DNA of 64,000 bases, from NCBI RefSeq assembly GCF_007988805.1, contig NZ_BJUV01000008.1:44023-108022 (forward strand), read 5' to 3'. This document shows, one piece after another, positions 36,424 to 45,800 of this stretch (within the stretch, counting starts at the first letter, position 1; each line of letters opens with the position of its first letter). The translations under genes and the position numbers were made by a program. Origin of the DNA: Frigoribacterium faeni (GTDB lineage Bacteria > Actinomycetota > Actinomycetes > Actinomycetales > Microbacteriaceae). A model generated the notes under the pieces. It saw only the letters and a list, made by a program, of their open reading frames with translations. It searched no databases and was not told where the DNA came from.

Positions 36424-37917
36424 TCAGCCGCGCGCGACCCAGGCCTCGACGTCGGCGACGGTGCGCGGGATCCCGACCGAGAGGTTCTCGGCGCCGTCGG
36501 CCGTGACGACGATGTCGTCCTCGATCCGCACGCCGATCCCGCGGAACTCCTCCGGCACGGTGAGGTCGTCGGGCTGGAAGTAGAGACCGGGCTCGATGGT
36601 GAACACCATGCCGGGCTCGAGCACGCCGTCGAGGTAGAGGTCGCGTCGGGCCGCGGCGCAGTCGTGGACGTCGATGCCCAAGTGGTGGCTGGTGCCGTGC
36701 ACCATGTAGCGGCGGTGGTACTGGTGGTCGGGCTCGAGGGACTCGGCGGCGCTGACCGGGAGGAACCCCCACTCGGCGGTCTTCTCCGCGATGACGCGCA
36801 TGGCCTCGGCGTGGATCTCGCGGAACCGGATGCCGGGACGAACGATCGCGAAGGCGGCGTCCGCGGCGTCGAGCACGGCCTCGTAGACCAGACGCTGCAC
36901 GTCGGTGAAGCGGCCCGACACCGGGAGGGTGCGGGTGATGTCGGCCGTGTAGAGGCTGTCGAGCTCGATGCCGGCGTCGATCAGGATGAGGTCGCCGTCG
37001 CGGACGGCGCCGTCGTTGCGCGTCCAGTGCAGCACGCAGGCGTGGTCGCCGGAGGCCGCGATGGTGTCGTAGCCGACGGTGTTGCCGTCCGCGCGGGCCC
37101 GCCGGTTGAAGGTGCCCTCGACGAGGCGCTCGCCCCGAGGATGCGCGAGGACGTCGTCGAGGTCGGCCACGACGTCCGTGAACCCGCGCCCGGTCACCGT
37201 GACGGCCTGACGCATCTGGGCGATCTCGTACTCGTCCTTGACCAGACGCAGCTCGCTCAGGTCGCGGGCGAGGTCGCGTGCGCCGGGTCCGCCGTCGGCC
37301 GGGGACCCGCCGACCGCCGGCGACTCGTCCGCCTGCGATCGGCCGATCTCGTCGAGACGGGCGGTGAGCTCCGGGTCGGCCTCGCGGAGGAGCAGCGTGT
37401 CGGCGTCGGACGTGCTCAGCACGGCGTCGAGGTCGCCGAGGTCGAGGGTGGCCAGTCCCAGGTCGGCGCCGACCTGCGCCAGAGACGGACGCGGGCCGAT
37501 CCAGAACTCGCCGATCTCGGGGTTGGCGTAGAACTCGTCCGAGTCGCGGCCCGCGCTCGCCCGGAAGTACAGGGTGGCCTCGTGTCCGTCGTCGGTCGGC
37601 TCGAGCACCAGGACGGAGCCGGGGACGGTGTCGGAGCCCCAGCCGGTCAGGTGGGAGAAGCCGGAGTGGGCGCGGAACGGGTAGTCGCAGTCGTTCGAGC
37701 GGACCTTCGCTCGACCGGCCGGGACGACGAGCCGCTTGCCCGGGTGGAGGGCCGAGAGGGCGGACCGACGAGCGGCGGCGTACGGCGCCTGCTCGCGGGG
37801 CGCGGGGAGGTCGGCGGGCCGCTCGGCCCACTGCGACGAGATGTAGTCCTTGAAGGTGTCGGATCCGGGGGTCGTGGAGCGGTTCGTGGTCGCGCGAGGT
37901 GCCTTCTGTTCAGCCAT
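36424..37917 (-). CDS. pepP: Xaa-Pro aminopeptidase (aminopeptidase P family)
   Basis: A 497-residue M24B metallopeptidase that removes N-terminal residues before proline. The N-terminal creatinase-like domain (about 40-200) has NDCDYPFRAHSGFSHLTG. The catalytic pita-bread domain carries the metal ligands in LIDAGIELDSLYTADITRT (two Asp), VHGTSHHLGIDVHD (His), FTIEPGLYF (Glu) and IGVRIEDDIVV (Glu). ATG 37917 follows GAGAAT (37929-37924) by six bases, so it is probably leaderless. It is a monocistronic gene ending at the shared 20-bp terminator. Confidence 0.93.
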   Translation of the reverse strand: MAEQKAPRATTNRSTTPGSDTFKDYISSQWAERPADLPAPREQAPYAAARRSALSALHPGKRLVVPAGRAKVRSNDCDYPFRAHSGFSHLTGWGSDTVPGSVLVLEPTDDGHEATLYFRASAGRDSDEFYANPEIGEFWIGPRPSLAQVGADLGLATLDLGDLDAVLSTSDADTLLLREADPELTARLDEIGRSQADESPAVGGSPADGGPGARDLARDLSELRLVKDEYEIAQMRQAVTVTGRGFTDVVADLDDVLAHPRGERLVEGTFNRRARADGNTVGYDTIAASGDHACVLHWTRNDGAVRDGDLILIDAGIELDSLYTADITRTLPVSGRFTDVQRLVYEAVLDAADAAFAIVRPGIRFREIHAEAMRVIAEKTAEWGFLPVSAAESLEPDHQYHRRYMVHGTSHHLGIDVHDCAAARRDLYLDGVLEPGMVFTIEPGLYFQPDDLTVPEEFRGIGVRIEDDIVVTADGAENLSVGIPRTVADVEAWVARG

Positions 37918-37966
37918 GGACCCATTCTCGCGCGAACGTCGGGCTCGTGCGCACGGGGCCCGCGCG

Positions 37967-38995
37967 TCAGGCGCCGGTGCGGCTCAGCTGGGCGACGACG
38001 GGCCGGTGATCGCTCCCGGCCTCGTCGAGGTCGGTGACGACACGGAAGCCGGTGGCGAGCCAGTGCCGGGTCGCCAGGACGTGGTCGATGGGCGTGCCGA
38101 GCAGGGGGCTGAGGTCGGTGGGCCAGGTGCCGACGCCGCCGTTCGCCGTGGCCACCGCGGCGTCGCGGCAGGCGCCGAGGGCGCCCCCGTCGCGGCCGAG
38201 GCCCGCCATGTGGTCGACCGTGGCGTTGAAGTCGCCCGCCATGATCACGTTGCCCGACGCGCAGGCGTCGGAGAGCACACCGAGACCGGCCCGCCACGAG
38301 CCCATGTCCTCACGCAACGGGGCCACCGGGTGCGCGGCGACGATCACGGGCGAGGCCTCGTCGGTCGGGGTGGCGACGATGCTGGGCATGCCGGGCGTCG
38401 TCGTGACGGACGTGCCGTCGTCCGCCGTGGCGACCGTGTACTCGCCCAGGGCCGTGGACACGAGCAGCGACGTCGGCTTGGCCGTCGACACGTCGTCGTA
38501 GCTCGACGTGAACCACGCCATCGGCAGACCGGCGGCGTTCATGGCGTCCGAGACGGCCTTCGCGGTCGCCGCGTCGGTCTCGGGCAGGGTGACCACGTCG
38601 GCCCCGACCTCGACGGCCAGGTCGGCGATCGCCTCGACTCCGGGGCCGCCGCCGAGCGTGTTCCAGGACAGGACGGTCACATCGGTGTCGAGGGCGTCGG
38701 TGAAGTCGTCGCGGCCCAGGCCCCTCGAGGCGAGCACGCCGCCGGAGACCGCGCCGAAGACGAGGGCGAGCACGGCGATCGACGCGGTCGTCGAACGGAT
38801 CCGGCGCGCGAAGAGCCCCAGGATCAGCAGGACGACCGCCGCGGCGACGGCGATGGCGCCGGCGACGATGCGGAACGAGACCAGTTGGGCGGCCGGCCAG
38901 CTGCGCTGCAGGTCGAGCGCCTGCGGCCAGAGCGCCAGGAGGAGTGCCGCAGCGACGGCGAGCACGAGGACGAGGGCGACGAGACGACGGATCAT
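37967..38995 (-). CDS. Endonuclease/exonuclease/phosphatase-family protein, membrane anchored
   Basis: A 342-residue protein. Three N-terminal membrane helices (about 3-22, 38-62, 70-90) precede an exported or outside-facing EEP domain with VLSWNTLGG, LPETDAAT, VIMAGDFNAT, DHVLAT and GSDHRPVVA, all expected catalytic positions. The substrate could be a phospholipid, nucleic acid or inositol phosphate; I cannot tell. ATG 38995 is chosen because TATGCT (39011-39006) fits as its -10; ATG 39010 is an alternative that overlaps that element. It is divergent from the PHP gene. Confidence 0.82.
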   Translation of the reverse strand: MIRRLVALVLVLAVAAALLLALWPQALDLQRSWPAAQLVSFRIVAGAIAVAAAVVLLILGLFARRIRSTTASIAVLALVFGAVSGGVLASRGLGRDDFTDALDTDVTVLSWNTLGGGPGVEAIADLAVEVGADVVTLPETDAATAKAVSDAMNAAGLPMAWFTSSYDDVSTAKPTSLLVSTALGEYTVATADDGTSVTTTPGMPSIVATPTDEASPVIVAAHPVAPLREDMGSWRAGLGVLSDACASGNVIMAGDFNATVDHMAGLGRDGGALGACRDAAVATANGGVGTWPTDLSPLLGTPIDHVLATRHWLATGFRVVTDLDEAGSDHRPVVAQLSRTGA

Positions 38996-39005
38996 GGCCT
39001 GACCG

Positions 39006-39029
39006 AGCATAGGCGACGCCGCCTACGAT
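39006..39029. promoter_or_regulatory. Divergent -10 elements of the EEP and PHP genes
   Basis: TATGCT on the minus strand (39011-39006) and TACGAT on the plus strand (39024-39029) are 12 bases apart. The plus element is followed by GGAGGG and ATG 39036. That GGAGGG touches the ATG, too close to act as a Shine-Dalgarno. Confidence 0.5.
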
Positions 39030-39035
39030 GGAGGG

Positions 39036-39890
39036 ATGCCGTCACGACCGATCGATCTGCACACGCACAGCAGCGTCTCGGACGGCACCGAGACCCCGGC
39101 GGAGCTGATCGCCGCCGCCGCGACGGCCGGCCTCGGTGCCGTCGCCCTCACCGACCACGATTCCACCGCAGGCTGGGCCGAGGCGACGCGCGCCGTCGTG
39201 GGCACCGGGGTCACCCTCGTGCCCGGCATGGAGCTCAGCACGCGACTCGGGCTGAACAGCGTGCACATGCTCGGCTACCTCTTCGACCCGACCGACGCGA
39301 ACCTCGTCGCCGAGACCGCCCGGCTCCGCGACAGCCGGCTGCACCGCGCGGAGCGCATCGTCGAACGCATCGCCGTCGACTACGACATCACCTGGCAGGA
39401 CGTCCTCGACCAGTCGACCGACGGCGCGACGCTGGGCCGGCCGCACATCGCCGACGCCCTGGTCTCCCGGGGGTACGCGCCGGATCGCAGCGCGGCCTTC
39501 GCCGGCATCCTGCACTGGCGGTCGGGATACTACGAACCCCACGAGGCGCCGAGCCCCCTGGTCGGCGTCCGTCTCATCCGAGAGGCCGGAGGCGTCCCGG
39601 TGATCGCCCATCCGGCGACCCGCGGCCGCGAGCCCAACGTCTCCGAGAAGGGCTTCGCCGCCCTCGTCGAGGCGGGGCTGATGGGCGTCGAGATCCGACA
39701 CCGCGAGAACACCGAGGCGGGAGCCGAGCGGCTCCGCGAGCTCGCCGAGCGCCACGATCTGATCGTCACCGGATCGAGCGACTACCACGGCGAGGGCAAG
39801 CCCAACCGGCTCGGCGAGAACAGCACCGATCCCGAGCAGTTCGACCGCATCGTCGCCGCCGCCACGGGCTGGGCCCCGATCCGCGGCTGA
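39036..39890 (+). CDS. PHP-domain phosphoesterase (TrpH/RNase AM-like)
   Basis: A 284-residue metal-dependent phosphoesterase. It starts DLHTHSSVSDGT (first metal motif), then ALTDHDSTAGW and PGMELSTR; HPATRG and GSSDYHGEGK give the later ligands. This order is that of YciV/TrpH-type proteins, which hydrolyse 3',5'-nucleoside bisphosphates (pAp) or short RNA 5' ends. It is leaderless from TACGAT. A bidirectional hairpin terminator follows, shared with the DEAD-box helicase gene. Confidence 0.88.
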   Translation: MPSRPIDLHTHSSVSDGTETPAELIAAAATAGLGAVALTDHDSTAGWAEATRAVVGTGVTLVPGMELSTRLGLNSVHMLGYLFDPTDANLVAETARLRDSRLHRAERIVERIAVDYDITWQDVLDQSTDGATLGRPHIADALVSRGYAPDRSAAFAGILHWRSGYYEPHEAPSPLVGVRLIREAGGVPVIAHPATRGREPNVSEKGFAALVEAGLMGVEIRHRENTEAGAERLRELAERHDLIVTGSSDYHGEGKPNRLGENSTDPEQFDRIVAAATGWAPIRG

Positions 39891-39939
39891 GGAGCCGCCG
39901 ACCGTCGCCGCACCGGGTCCGCCCCGGTCGGGCCGGACA

Positions 39940-39979
39940 CGACGACGCCCCCTCGCCGGTGGGCGAGGGGCGTCGTCGG
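39940..39979. terminator. Bidirectional terminator between PHP and DEAD-box genes
   Basis: CGACGACGCC...CTCGCC (39940-39957) pairs with GGCGAGGGGCGTCGTCG (from 39962), with one bulged C and a tiny loop. Confidence 0.75.
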
Positions 39980-39988
39980 TGGTACGGG

Positions 39989-41422
39989 TCAGGCCTGCGA
40001 CGGCGAGTCGCCCGCGGGGCGACGGCGACGGTTGCGGCTGCGACGGCGGGGTGCGCCGCCCTCCCCACCGGAATCGCCGGCCGGCGTCGCGGCCCCGTCG
40101 GCCTCGGGCGTGGCCGGTGCGGCGGCCGGACGGCCCGACGAGCGGCCCCCGTCGTCGTCGCGGGTCCGCGAGCGACCGCGCGATCCGGGGTTGCGCTCGC
40201 GAGGAGCCGCGGCCCCGCCTTCGACGGCGGCCTTGGGGGCCGAACGGAGGCGGCCCTTGGTCCCGGCGGGGATGTCGAGGTCGGTGAACAGGTGCGGACT
40301 CGACGAGTAGGTCTCGACGGGCTCGGGCTGGCCCATGTCGAGGGCCCGGTTGATGAGCGCCCACTTGTGCATGTCCGCCCAGTCGACGAAGGTGACGGCG
40401 ATGCCGGTCTTCCCCGCACGTCCGGTGCGGCCTGCACGGTGCAGGTAGGTGTCGTGGTCGTCCGGCACCGTGTGGTTGATGACGTGCGTGACGTCGTTGA
40501 CGTCGATGCCCCGGGCCGCGACGTCGGTGGCGATGAGGATGTCCTTCTTGCCGGCCTTGAACGCGGCCATCGCGCGTTCGCGCTGCTCCTGGTTGAGGTC
40601 GCCGTGCACGGCGGCGGCGTTGAACCCGCGGTCGTTCAGCTCTTCGACGAGCTTCGCGGCGGCGCGCTTGGTCCGCGTGAAGATCACCGTCTTTCCTCGG
40701 CCCTCGGCCTGGAGGATGCGCGCGATGACCTCGTCCTTGTCGAGCGAGTGCGCCCGGTACACGACGTGCTTGATGTTGGCCTGGGTCAGGCCCTCGTCGG
40801 GGTCGGTCGCACGGATGTGGATCGGACGGGTCATGAAGCGACGCGCGAGGGCGACGATCGGGCCGGGCATCGTCGCCGAGAAGAGCATGGTGTGCCGGGT
40901 CGCCGGGACCTGCTGGAAGATCTTCTCGATGTCGCTGAGGAATCCGAGGTCGAGCATCTTGTCGGCCTCGTCGAGCACGACCTCCTGCACCTCCTTGAGG
41001 TTCAGGAGGCGCTGGCCGGCGAGGTCGAGGAGGCGCCCGGGGGTGCCCACGACGATCTGGGCGCCGGCCTTGAGCTGTTCGACCTGGCCTTCGTAGGCCT
41101 TGCCGCCGTAGATGCTGACGACCTTGGTCGCTCGGTTCGAGGTCGCGACCTCGAGGTCCTCGGCGACCTGGACGCAGAGTTCGCGGGTCGGGACGACGAC
41201 GAGCACCTTGACGCCGGGCGACGGGTCGACCCCGATGCGCTGGGCGATCGGGAGGCCGAAGCCGAGGGTCTTGCCGGTGCCCGTCTTGGCCTGGCCGATG
41301 ATGTCCTGGCCGGAGAGAGCGAGCGGGATGGTCTGGGTCTGGATGGGGAACGGTTCGACGATCCCCTTCGCGGCCAGTGCGTCGACCATGTCCTGGTCGA
41401 TCGAGAGGTCTGTGAAAGTCAC
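39989..41422 (-). CDS. DEAD-box ATP-dependent RNA helicase
   Basis: A 477-residue RNA helicase. Motifs: Q motif PFPIQTQTIP (25-34), Walker A AKTGTGKT (45-52), PTREL, TPGRLLD, DEAD (151-154), SAT (182-184), then in domain 2 VIFTRTKRAA, ATDVAARGIDV and HRAGRTGRAG. The C-terminal 90 residues are basic, Arg/Gly/Ser-rich and disordered, likely for RNA binding. It resembles RhlE-type helicases involved in RNA decay and cold adaptation. GTG 41422 has AGGG about nine bases upstream and a TATATG -10 region before it, so unlike its neighbours it has a leader. Confidence 0.93.
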   Translation of the reverse strand: MTFTDLSIDQDMVDALAAKGIVEPFPIQTQTIPLALSGQDIIGQAKTGTGKTLGFGLPIAQRIGVDPSPGVKVLVVVPTRELCVQVAEDLEVATSNRATKVVSIYGGKAYEGQVEQLKAGAQIVVGTPGRLLDLAGQRLLNLKEVQEVVLDEADKMLDLGFLSDIEKIFQQVPATRHTMLFSATMPGPIVALARRFMTRPIHIRATDPDEGLTQANIKHVVYRAHSLDKDEVIARILQAEGRGKTVIFTRTKRAAAKLVEELNDRGFNAAAVHGDLNQEQRERAMAAFKAGKKDILIATDVAARGIDVNDVTHVINHTVPDDHDTYLHRAGRTGRAGKTGIAVTFVDWADMHKWALINRALDMGQPEPVETYSSSPHLFTDLDIPAGTKGRLRSAPKAAVEGGAAAPRERNPGSRGRSRTRDDDGGRSSGRPAAAPATPEADGAATPAGDSGGEGGAPRRRSRNRRRRPAGDSPSQA

Positions 41423-41495
41423 TGTTGTTGCCCTGTCTCATATAGGGGGATGCGTCGAGTTTAGCCCGTCGCCCCGGACGGGCCTCCGGACCCCG

Positions 41496-41501
41496 TAAGC
41501 T
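41496..41501 (+). promoter_or_regulatory. -10 of the ferritin-like gene
   Basis: TAAGCT, then GTCGGC and GTG 41508: a leaderless arrangement that fixes the start codon. Confidence 0.55.
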
Positions 41502-41507
41502 GTCGGC

Positions 41508-42227
41508 GTGGTGTCATGGATGGGCCGAGGGTCGCAGCGCGTCGTTCCCTCGCTGCAATGGCCGCGTCCCTCCGCCCGACAGCTCCCCGTCAACAGGGTC
41601 GAGCTCGGTGATTTCACGCCCGACCTGGCGGTGTATCTGGGTCAGGCGGCCTATCTGCAGCTCGCTCTGTCCGAGTCGCTCGGACGCGCGGCCGGCTCCG
41701 CCCCGTCCGTGCACGCCAAGGCCGTCACCGGGCGGGTCGCCGGCGCAGCCCTCGATCGTCACCGGGGCCTCATCGCCGAGATCGAGCGGACCGGCAACCC
41801 GGCGACCGAGTCGATGGAGCCCCATGTGGCCGCCATCGACGAGTTCCGCCGGCGGACCGCCGGCGCGACCTGGTACGAGTCCATGCTCGCCCACTACGTC
41901 TGCGCCGGTCTCCTCGACGACGTCTTCGTGCGTCTCGCCGCGGGGCTCCCGACCGACAACCGCGATCGCATCGTCAGGGTCCTCGAGGCCGGCGACGACG
42001 CCGCCACGGTGGCCGAGGTGCTGTCGAGCTCGATCGAGTCCGACCCGAGGCTGGCCTCGCGACTCGCCCTCTGGGGTCGCCGCCTGGTCGGCGACACGCT
42101 GCTGGTCGCGCGAGCGGCCATCTCGGCGTCGCACGAGTCCGCCGACGACGAGCGGCTCGAGCCGGTCTTCACCGAGCTGATCGCGGCCCACACGCGTCGG
42201 ATGGACGCCCTCGGCCTCACGGCCTGA
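41508..42227 (+). CDS. Ferritin-like fold protein (Rv3210c-like)
   Basis: A 239-residue, mostly helical protein of the actinobacterial ferritin-like family related to tRNA-(ms2io6A) hydroxylase. The first conserved block is VELGDFTPDLAVYLGQAAYLQLALSE. Then come EFRRRTAGATWYESMLAHYVCAGLLDDVFVRLA and RLALWGRRLVGDTLLVAR. Clear diiron ExxH pairs are not obvious, so hydroxylase activity is doubtful. It is divergent from the DEAD-box helicase gene, an arrangement also found as Rv3210c/Rv3211. Confidence 0.78.
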   Translation: MVSWMGRGSQRVVPSLQWPRPSARQLPVNRVELGDFTPDLAVYLGQAAYLQLALSESLGRAAGSAPSVHAKAVTGRVAGAALDRHRGLIAEIERTGNPATESMEPHVAAIDEFRRRTAGATWYESMLAHYVCAGLLDDVFVRLAAGLPTDNRDRIVRVLEAGDDAATVAEVLSSSIESDPRLASRLALWGRRLVGDTLLVARAAISASHESADDERLEPVFTELIAAHTRRMDALGLTA

Positions 42228-42228
42228 C

Positions 42229-42249
42229 CGGTCGCCCCGCGGGGGACCG
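42229..42249. terminator. Hairpin between convergent genes
   Basis: CGGTCGCCCC (42229-42238) can pair with GGGGGACCG (42241-42249). The loop is very short and there is no T-run; it lies between the ferritin-like gene and the small membrane protein gene. Confidence 0.4.
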
Positions 42250-42278
42250 ATCCGCCGGCCCGTGCGGGCTCCGGGTCG

Positions 42279-42569
42279 TCAGGAGGCGACGAGGCGGTCG
42301 AAGAGCTCGGTGTCGCGTCGACGTCGGACGGAGGCGGCCCGCCGGCACACGATGACGCAGACGATCGCCGGGATCACCAGGGAGGCGACCCAGATCCATC
42401 CGCCGTCGGCCGGCCAGCCGAGCCAGGTCAGGACCTCCCACACGACGGCCGCGGCGCCCGCGCCGAAGGCGGGGGCGAGGACGACGCCGCGGGTGTCGGA
42501 GGCCGGCAGGGCGACGTGGGCGAGGATGCCCAGGATCGCCCCGCCGAGCACGACGAAGAGGAGCTCCAT
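42279..42569 (-). CDS. Small membrane protein
   Basis: A 96-residue protein with three hydrophobic helices (about 3-20, 28-47, 56-76) and a basic C-terminus. I do not recognise the family. It begins two bases after the stop of the DUF3107 gene, so the two form an operon. Its coding sequence lacks conserved polar motifs. Confidence 0.7.
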   Translation of the reverse strand: MELLFVVLGGAILGILAHVALPASDTRGVVLAPAFGAGAAAVVWEVLTWLGWPADGGWIWVASLVIPAIVCVIVCRRAASVRRRRDTELFDRLVAS

Positions 42570-42571
42570 GG

Positions 42572-42796
42572 TCAGCCGACGAAGCCGACCCGGCGGCTCT
42601 CCTCGGAGCCGACCTCGATGTAGGCGAGCGACGCCGTCGGGACGAGGTAGGTCTTGCCCTTCGAGTCGGCGAGCGTGACGTACGACTTGCCGCCGTCGAG
42701 GGCGTCGGCGACGACCTTCTCGACCTCGGCCGCGCTCTGCGACGTCTCGAAGCTGATCTCACGGGGGCTGTTGGCGATGCCGATTCTGATGTCCAC
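42572..42796 (-). CDS. DUF3107 protein (TB9.4-like)
   Basis: A 74-residue protein covering the full DUF3107 length: VDIRIGIANSPREISFETSQ, a central helix with EVEKVVADAL, and KTYLVPTASLAYIEVGSEE. The family is confined to actinobacteria (Rv3208A/TB9.4) and has no established function. GTG 42796 follows TATCGT (42808-42803) by six bases, so it is leaderless; a longer in-frame reading to 42841 would overlap that promoter. Confidence 0.88.
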   Translation of the reverse strand: MDIRIGIANSPREISFETSQSAAEVEKVVADALDGGKSYVTLADSKGKTYLVPTASLAYIEVGSEESRRVGFVG

Positions 42797-42802
42797 GAGG
42801 TC

Positions 42803-42863
42803 ACGATATCCGACCAGGTCGAGCCGGGCCGCCGCGTTCACTGTCGGCGCAAGCCGCTAGCGT
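42803..42863. promoter_or_regulatory. Divergent leaderless promoters of DUF3107 and the adnA-like gene
   Basis: TATCGT on the minus strand (42808-42803) serves the DUF3107 gene. TAGCGT on the plus strand (42858-42863) serves ATG 42871 with a seven-base spacer. Confidence 0.5.
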
Positions 42864-42870
42864 CGAGGTC

Positions 42871-45800
42871 ATGGCGACGACCGGGTTCCGACGTGAGGGC
42901 GACGAGCGGCGTCCGGCGGCGCCGCTGCGGCTCGACCCGTCGCAGGCCGAGGTCGTGGCGCTTCCCGACGGGGTGTCGGCGGCCGTCATCGGCGCCCCCG
43001 GGACGGGCAAGACGACCACGCTCGTCGAGACCGTGGTCGATCGGGTGGAGGGGCGGGGGCACGGACCGCGCGCCGTGCTGGTGCTGACTCCGGCGCGATC
43101 GACCGCCACGCGCCTCCGCGACGTCATCGCCGCTCATCTGGCCGTCCCGACGCCCGGCCCGCTCGCCCGCACCGTCTCGTCCCTGGCCTTCGACATCGTG
43201 GGGCACGCCGCCCGGACGGCCGGCGTCGAGCCCCCGACGCTCCTCACCGGCGGCGACCAGGACAGCGTCGTGCGCGCGCTCCTCGACGGCCACGAGGCCG
43301 ACGGCACCGGCCCCGAGTGGCCCGAGCAGCTCGGCCCGCAGGTGCGGGCGCTCCGTGGATTCCGAACCGAGCTCCGCGAGATGCTCATGCGCGCCACCGA
43401 GCACCGGCTCTCGTCGGACGACCTCCGGGCGCTGGCCGAGCGAGAGGGTCGCCCCGAGTGGCGCGCCGTCGCCGACCTGGCCGACGAGTACCACCGCGTC
43501 GTCGACGGCTTCCCCGGCCGCCACCTCGACTCCGCCGAGCTCGTCGACTACGCCGTGGCCGCCCTCGATCGCGGCGAGACGGCGCCCGTGATCGACGGGC
43601 TGCGCCTCGTGCTCGTCGACGACGCCCACGAGGCCACCGAGTCGACCGTCTCCCTCCTCCGGGCGCTCGTCCGTCGCGGCGTCGCCGTGATCGCATTCGG
43701 CGACCCCGACCTCTCCACGAACGCGTTCCGAGGCGGCAGCCCCGACGTCCTCGGCCGGCTGGGGTCCCGCCTCGGCGTCGATGACGCCCGCACGCTGTTC
43801 CTGTCGACCGCGCACCGTCACGGCCCCGCCCTGCGCGACCTCGTCGGTCGCGTGACGGCGCGGATCGGCACGGCCGGAGCCGGGCGTCAGCACGCCGCGG
43901 TGGCCGGCGCCGAGCCCCCGGCACCCGCCGGCGAGGCGGCGCCGCCGATCGTCACCGTGCGGGCCGACAGCCCGGCCCACGAGATCTCGTCGGTGGCCCG
44001 TCTGATGCGCGAGCACCACCTCGTCCGTCACGTCCCCTGGTCGCGGATGATGGTCGTCGTCCGCAGCGGCGGCCAGATCGCCACGGTGGCCAGAGGGCTC
44101 CAGGCGGCCGAGGTCCCCACCCGCACCTCCGTCGCCGGCCGCGCCGTTCGCGACGAGCACGGCGCACGTCATCTGCTGCTCGCCGCGTCGGTCGCGGTCG
44201 GGCGCGACGACCTCACCCCCGAGGCGGCCGGCGAGCTGCTGTCGGGCCCTCTGGCCGGATTCGACGCCCTGGCCCTCCGCCGTCTGCGTCTGGCCCTCCG
44301 TGCCGACGAGCTCTCGGCGGGGGGCGCCCGGTCGGCCGACGACCTCCTGGTCGAGGCCCTGAGCGGTCCCGGTCGCCTCGTCACGATCGACTCCCGATTC
44401 GCCGCCCGGGCCGGACGCTTCGCGAGCAGCCTCGACGCCGCCCGGCGAGCGGCCGACGAGGGGGCCAGCATCGAGGAGATCCTCTGGGGGCTCTGGGAGC
44501 GCAGCGGGCTCGCGGCGCAGTGGTCCGCGCAGTCCGCCGGTCGGGGCATCGTCGCGGCCGAGGCCGATCGGCACCTCGACGGCGTCGTGGCGCTCTTCAC
44601 CGCGGCCAAGAGGTTCGTCGAGCGCACACCGGACGCCGACGCCATCGGGTTCCTCGACGCCCTGCTCGGGGCGGAGGTCCCCGACGACACCCTGTCGCCG
44701 CAGACGTCGGCCGACGCCGTCCTGGTGTGCTCGCCCTCCGGCGCCGTGGGCGTCGAGGTCGACGTCGTCGTCGCCGCCCGGCTGCAGGACGGCGTCTGGC
44801 CGAACCTCCGCCTCCGGGGAGCCCTGCTCGGCCCCGACGACCTCGTCGAGGCCGCGGGCCGCTCCGCGGCCGAGGCGGCGGCCGAGACGTCGACGGTCGA
44901 CGACCGCGCCGCCGTCCTCTCCGACGAGCTCCGGATGTTCGCCCTCACCGTCTCGCGCGCCACGCGGCAGGTGGTGCTGTCGTGCACGGCGAACGACGAC
45001 GAGGGTCCGTCCGTCTTCCACCGGCTGCTGCCCGACGGCACGCCCACGGCACCGGCCGGGCACCCCCTGTCGCTGCGCGGTCTGGTCGGACACCTCCGCC
45101 ACGCGCTCGTCGCCTCGCCCCGGAGCATGCGCGCCGACGCGGCCGCCGAGGGGCTCGCCCGCCTCGCCGAGGCCGGCGTGGCCGGAGCCTCGCCCGACGA
45201 CTGGTACGGGCTCCCGGCCGCCACCAGCACCGAGCCGCTCGCCGACCTCACCGATCCCGAGACGCGCGTCCCCGTCTCGCCCTCCCAGCTCGGTTCATTC
45301 GAGGAGTGCCCCCTGCACTGGTTCGTCGACCGGTTCGGGGGATCCGCCCCGAACGCCGCCATGGGCCTCGGCACGGTGCTGCACGATGTGATGGAGCACG
45401 CCGTCGACAGCGACGTCGAGTCCCTCTGGGCCGGCGTCGAGGCGCGGTGGGGCGAGCTGCGGTTCGAATCGGCCTGGATCGCCGAGTCCGAGAAGCGGCG
45501 CGCGAGGGCCATGACCGAGAGCCTCGCCGCGTACCTGCGCGACTTCGAGGCCGGCGGAGGGGCTCTGATCGGCGCCGAGTCGACCTTCCAGCTCGACATC
45601 GGGCCGGCCCGGCTGCGGGGCGCGATCGACCGGGTCGAACGGACCCGCGACGGCGCCGCGGTCATCGTCGACCTCAAGACGGGACGCTCGGCTCCCACCT
45701 CGGCGGCGGCGGTCGCGGAGCACCCGCAGCTCGGCAGCTACCAGGTCGCCCTCGCCGACGGCGCGATCGAGGCCGTCCCGCCGGGGACCCCCGCCGGGGG